From the NCBI RefSeq assembly GCF_024807145.1, contig NZ_JANUCA010000003.1, positions 1 to 64,000 of the forward strand: DNA of 64,000 bases, in the 5' to 3' direction. The translations under genes and the position numbers were made by a program. This document shows positions 60,911 to 64,000 of this stretch, in pieces. The first letter of the stretch is position 1. Each line of letters starts with the position of its first letter. The DNA is from Microbacterium sp. AK031 (GTDB lineage: Bacteria > Actinomycetota > Actinomycetes > Actinomycetales > Microbacteriaceae). Under the pieces are notes generated by a model that ran no database searches, was not told where the DNA came from, and saw only the letters and a program-made list of their open reading frames with translations.

Positions 60911-61086
60911 GATGCGCCTTCCTCGTCTTCTGCACGTCCCACGATCCGAAGTACGTTTCGGAGGGTCGCTGGCGTGTCGATTTCGCCCTTCGTGACCACC
61001 GCGCGGGTGCTGGTCAGGTCGTCGTCGAGCAGGATAGCCACCGCTCGGCGTGCTTCGTTCCGCGCCTCGCCCCGCACCCCATTCAT
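60907..61086 (-). CDS. Small 59-residue protein, translationally coupled on both sides
   Basis: The frame starts with an ATG that overlaps the SDR stop (ATGA) and ends in a TGA that overlaps the PanE-like ATG (ATGA). The product is charged and has no membrane segment: an Arg/Ala/Glu-rich N-terminus, a hydrophobic AVAILL, then DDDLTSTRAVVTKGEIDTPATLRNVLRIV and an acidic tail. I do not recognise a family. The exact overlaps at both ends argue that it is a real gene. Confidence 0.65.
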   Translation of the reverse strand: MNGVRGEARNEARRAVAILLDDDLTSTRAVVTKGEIDTPATLRNVLRIVGRAEDEEGAS

Positions 61087-61859
61087 GAGAAGTGCAGCCC
61101 GCCGTTGATGTCGTAGTTGACGCCCGTGATGTATCCGGCTTCCTCTCGCATGAGGAAGGCGATGAGGGCAGCGACCTCGTCGGGGCGGCCAACCCTTCCG
61201 ACCAGCACGTCGCGGCTCAGGTCGTTCTTGCGCTCCTCGGTGAGAGTGCCGCCCATGATGTCGGTGTCGATGGGGCCGGGTGAGATCGCGTTGACGGTCA
61301 CGCCCAGAGGAGACAGCTCACGGGCGACTGCGCGGGAGAAGCCGATGATCCCCGCCTTGCTGGCCGAGTACGGGACTTTGGAGAACGTCCCGCCACCACG
61401 CTCGGCGGAGATCGACGCCAGTGAGACGACCCGGCCGACGGAGTTGTTCACCATCGTCTCGGCAGCTCGCCGGGTGGCCAGGTACGCGCCGCGTAGGTTG
61501 ACGTCGAACACTTGATCCCACTCGGCGGTGGTCAGCTCGAGGAACGGAGTGGGCGAGCTCACCCCGGCGATGTTGACCAGGCCGACGATTTGCGGGAGCT
61601 CGGCCTCGATCAGATCGAAGGCGCCACGTATCTGCTCCTCGTCCGCCACCGAGGCCGCGACCCCGAGCGCGGGTACTCCGAACTCCGCGTTCAGCGATTC
61701 AGCGGCCTCGCGGGAGAGATCGGCATCCAGGTCGACGATCGCCACGGCCCACCCCTCGGATGCCAACCGGCGGGCGGTCACGCGCCCGATGCCCCGGGGG
61801 GAGGCGGCTCCGGTCACGACGGCGGTGCGGGAATCGGGGAAAGGTGCTGCTTGCGTCAT
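61083..61859 (-). CDS. Short-chain dehydrogenase/reductase
   Basis: A 258-residue NAD(P)-dependent SDR. The cofactor motif is TGAASPRGIG at about 16-25, NIAGVSS stands for the NAG motif, and the catalytic Ser/Tyr/Lys set is SLASISAERGG and YSASK. The C-terminal GYITGVNYDINGGL is normal. GAAAGAGAC precedes the ATG. Its stop overlaps the small 59-residue gene. Substrate unknown; an acid sugar or polyol is likely from the operon. Confidence 0.9.
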   Translation of the reverse strand: MTQAAPFPDSRTAVVTGAASPRGIGRVTARRLASEGWAVAIVDLDADLSREAAESLNAEFGVPALGVAASVADEEQIRGAFDLIEAELPQIVGLVNIAGVSSPTPFLELTTAEWDQVFDVNLRGAYLATRRAAETMVNNSVGRVVSLASISAERGGGTFSKVPYSASKAGIIGFSRAVARELSPLGVTVNAISPGPIDTDIMGGTLTEERKNDLSRDVLVGRVGRPDEVAALIAFLMREEAGYITGVNYDINGGLHFS

Positions 61860-61915
61860 CGGAAGTCTCTTTCGGTCTCGGTCAGATGTCTGGGTGCTTG
61901 CGGGTTTCGCGGGTT

Positions 61916-62872
61916 TCAGCGGTTGTAGGCGGGCATCGGGCCGCGGAGGTCGTCGCCGACGGCGTTCGCCGCGAGTACGACGTCGGCGTCGAGCGGACCC
62001 TTGGCGAGCAGGGCGATGTTCTCCATCACCTGCTTAGTCCTGGAGCCGCCCAGGAGCACGGAATCGGTCAGTGGACGCGAGATGCTCCAGCGCAGGGCGA
62101 GTTCCAGGAGCGACAGCCCCGCGCCCTCGGCGATGGCGGTGAGCTTCTCCACGGCGCCGAAGAGCTGCGCATCCCAGTAGCGGTCGCGGTACTGCTTCGC
62201 GTTCCTGGCACTGGAGAATCGCCCGTCGGATGCCTCGGCGTCGAAGCGATAGCGCCCGGTGAGCAGTCCGCCGGCGAGCGGGTTGTAGATCATCGTCGGA
62301 AGATCGGTGACCCGCGCATACTCCTCGTACTCCTCCTCGACCCGACGAGCGACGAGGTTGTACATCTGCTGGCCGACGACCACCGGCGGGGCACCGACCT
62401 CGCGCGCCGTGGCGACCACCTCCGCCGTCTGCCAGGCCGAATAGTTGGAGATGCCGATCGCGCCGATCTTGCCTTCCTTGGCGAGTTCGGCGAATTCGGC
62501 CAGAGTGTCGGCGATGGGGGTGGCCCGGTCCGGTGCGTGCAGGTACAACAGCTCGACGTGCTCCCGTTGCAGTCGCCGCAGGCTCCCCTCCACGGCGGTG
62601 CGCACCAGGTCGGGGCGTAGCAGCGACTCAGCGCCGACTTCGGGGTGGGACTGGCCGACCTTCGTCGCCAGCACGATGCGGTCGCGGCCCTTGAGCGCGC
62701 GTCCCAGGATCATCTCGGACTCGCCGGTGGCATAGGCGTTGGCGGTGTCGATCCAGGTGATGCCGGAGTCGATCGCGCCGGCGATGATCTCTCCCGCCGT
62801 CTTCTCGTCTGTGGTGTCGCCGAAGGTCATGGTCCCGAGGACCAGCGGTGCGGTGGATGCGTCGATTGTCAT
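61916..62872 (-). CDS. Aldo/keto reductase
   Basis: A 318-residue (alpha/beta)8 oxidoreductase using NADPH. The catalytic tetrad can be placed: Asp and Tyr in DTANAYATGESE, Lys in LATKVGQ, His in LYLHAPDR. The GISNYSAWQ segment is typical. AAAGGAAGCCC precedes the ATG. It lies 26 bases after the PdxA-like gene in the same operon. Confidence 0.9.
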   Translation of the reverse strand: MTIDASTAPLVLGTMTFGDTTDEKTAGEIIAGAIDSGITWIDTANAYATGESEMILGRALKGRDRIVLATKVGQSHPEVGAESLLRPDLVRTAVEGSLRRLQREHVELLYLHAPDRATPIADTLAEFAELAKEGKIGAIGISNYSAWQTAEVVATAREVGAPPVVVGQQMYNLVARRVEEEYEEYARVTDLPTMIYNPLAGGLLTGRYRFDAEASDGRFSSARNAKQYRDRYWDAQLFGAVEKLTAIAEGAGLSLLELALRWSISRPLTDSVLLGGSRTKQVMENIALLAKGPLDADVVLAANAVGDDLRGPMPAYNR

Positions 62873-62898
62873 GGGCTTCCTTTACTCGATGGAGGGGA

Positions 62899-63963
62899 TC
62901 AAGCGGCGCGGGAGCGGGCCCGCGACAACTCGGCCGCCTGCCTTAGCGCCTCGATCATGCTTCGGACGTCGACCACGCCTTTGCCTGCGATGTCGAATGC
63001 AGTGCCGTGATCGACGGATGTGCGGATGACCGGCAATCCGACGGTGATGTTCGTCCCCGCCTCGATGCCGAGCACCTTCACCGGACCGTGCCCTTGGTCG
63101 TGGTACATCGCCACGATGAGGTCATAATCGCCTCTTCCGCCTAAGAAGAACGCCGTGTCCGCGGGGAGTGGCCCCTGCACATCGAGGCCCTCGGCCTGCA
63201 ACCTGCGGATCGCCGGCGCTATCTTTGACTCCTCCTCGCCATAGCCGAAGAGACCGTTCTCCCCCGCATGCGGGTTGATAGCGCAGACTCCGACACGGGG
63301 GTGTCGAATGCCCGATCCTCTTATGGCGGTGATACCTCGGCGCACAGTGCGCTCTACAAGCCCCGGTTCGATCTTGGCGATCGCGTCGAGGAGACCGATG
63401 TGCGTCGTGACGTGGATCACTTTGATCTGAGGGGTTGAAAGCAACATGGACACCTCTTCGGTCCCAGTAAGACTTGCGAGCAGTTCGGTATGGCCTGGAT
63501 ACATGTGCCCGGCCGCATGCAGCGCCTCCTTGTTGAGTGGTGCGGTGCAAATAGCGTCTACCTCTCCCGACATCGCCAGCTCACTCGCCACGCGCACGTA
63601 CTGGAAGGCAGCATCCCCCGCGATTGGCGAGAGCACGCCCCACGAAAGGTCCTCTGGAAGGAGGCCGAGATCGATCACGTTGATCCGTCCGGGAGTGAAT
63701 AAGGCGTCGCTCACACGCGAAATGGAAACGATTTCCGCCGTCAACCCCAAGCATGCTGCAGCTTGCTCAAGACGACGCGTGTCGCCGATCGCGATCGGAC
63801 GCGAGCGCTCCAGGACAACGGGCGCGAGCAGCGCTGCAACGGTGACCTCGGGTCCGACGCCTGCCCCATCTCCCATGGTCGTGGCGATGACGGGCAGTCT
63901 GTCCGGGGCCGAGTCGAACGGCGCGTCGTCCGCCGGGAAGGACGGATCGAGTTTCTCTGTCAT
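62899..63963 (-). CDS. PdxA-family 4-phosphohydroxyacid dehydrogenase (PdxA2-like)
   Basis: A 354-residue NAD-dependent, metal-binding decarboxylating dehydrogenase. The metal-site histidines are in HMYPGHTELLA, INPHAGENGLFG and MYHDQGHGPVKVLG. PdxA acts in vitamin B6 synthesis, but PdxA2 paralogues oxidise 4-phospho-D-erythronate or 4-phospho-L-threonate in C4 acid-sugar catabolism, which suits this operon; the partner kinase is not in the window. AAGGAAAAGG precedes the ATG. Upstream genes may continue past the window edge. Confidence 0.88.
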   Translation of the reverse strand: MTEKLDPSFPADDAPFDSAPDRLPVIATTMGDGAGVGPEVTVAALLAPVVLERSRPIAIGDTRRLEQAAACLGLTAEIVSISRVSDALFTPGRINVIDLGLLPEDLSWGVLSPIAGDAAFQYVRVASELAMSGEVDAICTAPLNKEALHAAGHMYPGHTELLASLTGTEEVSMLLSTPQIKVIHVTTHIGLLDAIAKIEPGLVERTVRRGITAIRGSGIRHPRVGVCAINPHAGENGLFGYGEEESKIAPAIRRLQAEGLDVQGPLPADTAFFLGGRGDYDLIVAMYHDQGHGPVKVLGIEAGTNITVGLPVIRTSVDHGTAFDIAGKGVVDVRSMIEALRQAAELSRARSRAA

Positions 63964-64000
63964 ATCTTCAACCTTTTCCTTGATCTTCGATTTCTGTGAG

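Noticed and set aside
62899..63963. PdxA-like gene as vitamin B6 biosynthesis
   Set aside because: No other pyridoxine gene is near, actinobacteria usually use PdxS/PdxT, and the operon is catabolic, so a PdxA2 role is more likely.

Overview
The window is high-GC actinobacterial chromosome, most likely from Microbacteriaceae and probably Microbacterium-like. The base composition, GTG starts, an actinobacterial seven-iron ferredoxin and the many short ATGA/GTGA gene overlaps all fit. I see no rRNA, tRNA, CRISPR array, insertion sequence or phage gene. The genus call is an inference from sequence style, not from a marker gene.

The left part (1-30.7 kb) is a set of compact housekeeping and accessory units. 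They are: a small alarmone synthetase; a TetR-M20 amidohydrolase pair divergent from a dipeptide-type ABC importer operon that ends in a GH3 beta-glucosidase; a MerR regulator divergent from a SulP anion transporter; a complete redox-stress unit (soxR divergent from fdxA, an fprA-flavin reductase fusion, and sodA) with a textbook SoxR box; a drug-resistance-like block (GT1 glycosyltransferase, ABC-2 exporter, TetR); a decayed TetR gene; NhaA; KtrAB; an AGCS amino-acid symporter; a GH13 alpha-glucosidase with its LacI repressor; and a D-2-hydroxyacid dehydrogenase.

The right part (30.7-64 kb) is a dense catabolic region for small hydroxy-/carboxylic acids. A GntR regulator is divergent from a D-tartrate-dehydratase-like enolase and a hydroxypyruvate-isomerase-like protein. 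Converging on these is a long minus-strand operon (47703 down to 33585) in which every part of a dipeptide-type ABC importer is interleaved with enzymes: three hot-dog hydratase proteins, a tartrate/D-malate dehydrogenase, an SDR, two CaiB/BaiF CoA-transferase paralogues (one lacking the catalytic aspartate), a crotonase, an HpcH/HpaI aldolase and an Asp/Glu-racemase-fold protein. The likely logic is uptake of an organic acid, CoA activation, hydration or dehydrogenation, then C-C cleavage. The substrate is not known.

Next to it, a LacI regulator, an unrecognised membrane transporter and a DapA-like lyase diverge from an FAD oxidoreductase/RraA-like pair. An identical 19-bp site occurs in front of both this pair and the long operon, suggesting one LacI regulon. 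The last 10 kb holds an IclR regulator with a split transketolase, aldehyde dehydrogenase and Gfo/Idh/MocA oxidoreductase. It ends with a PdxA-like, aldo-keto reductase, SDR, 59-residue protein, ketopantoate-reductase-like and DUF4862-like operon that resembles C4 sugar-acid catabolism.
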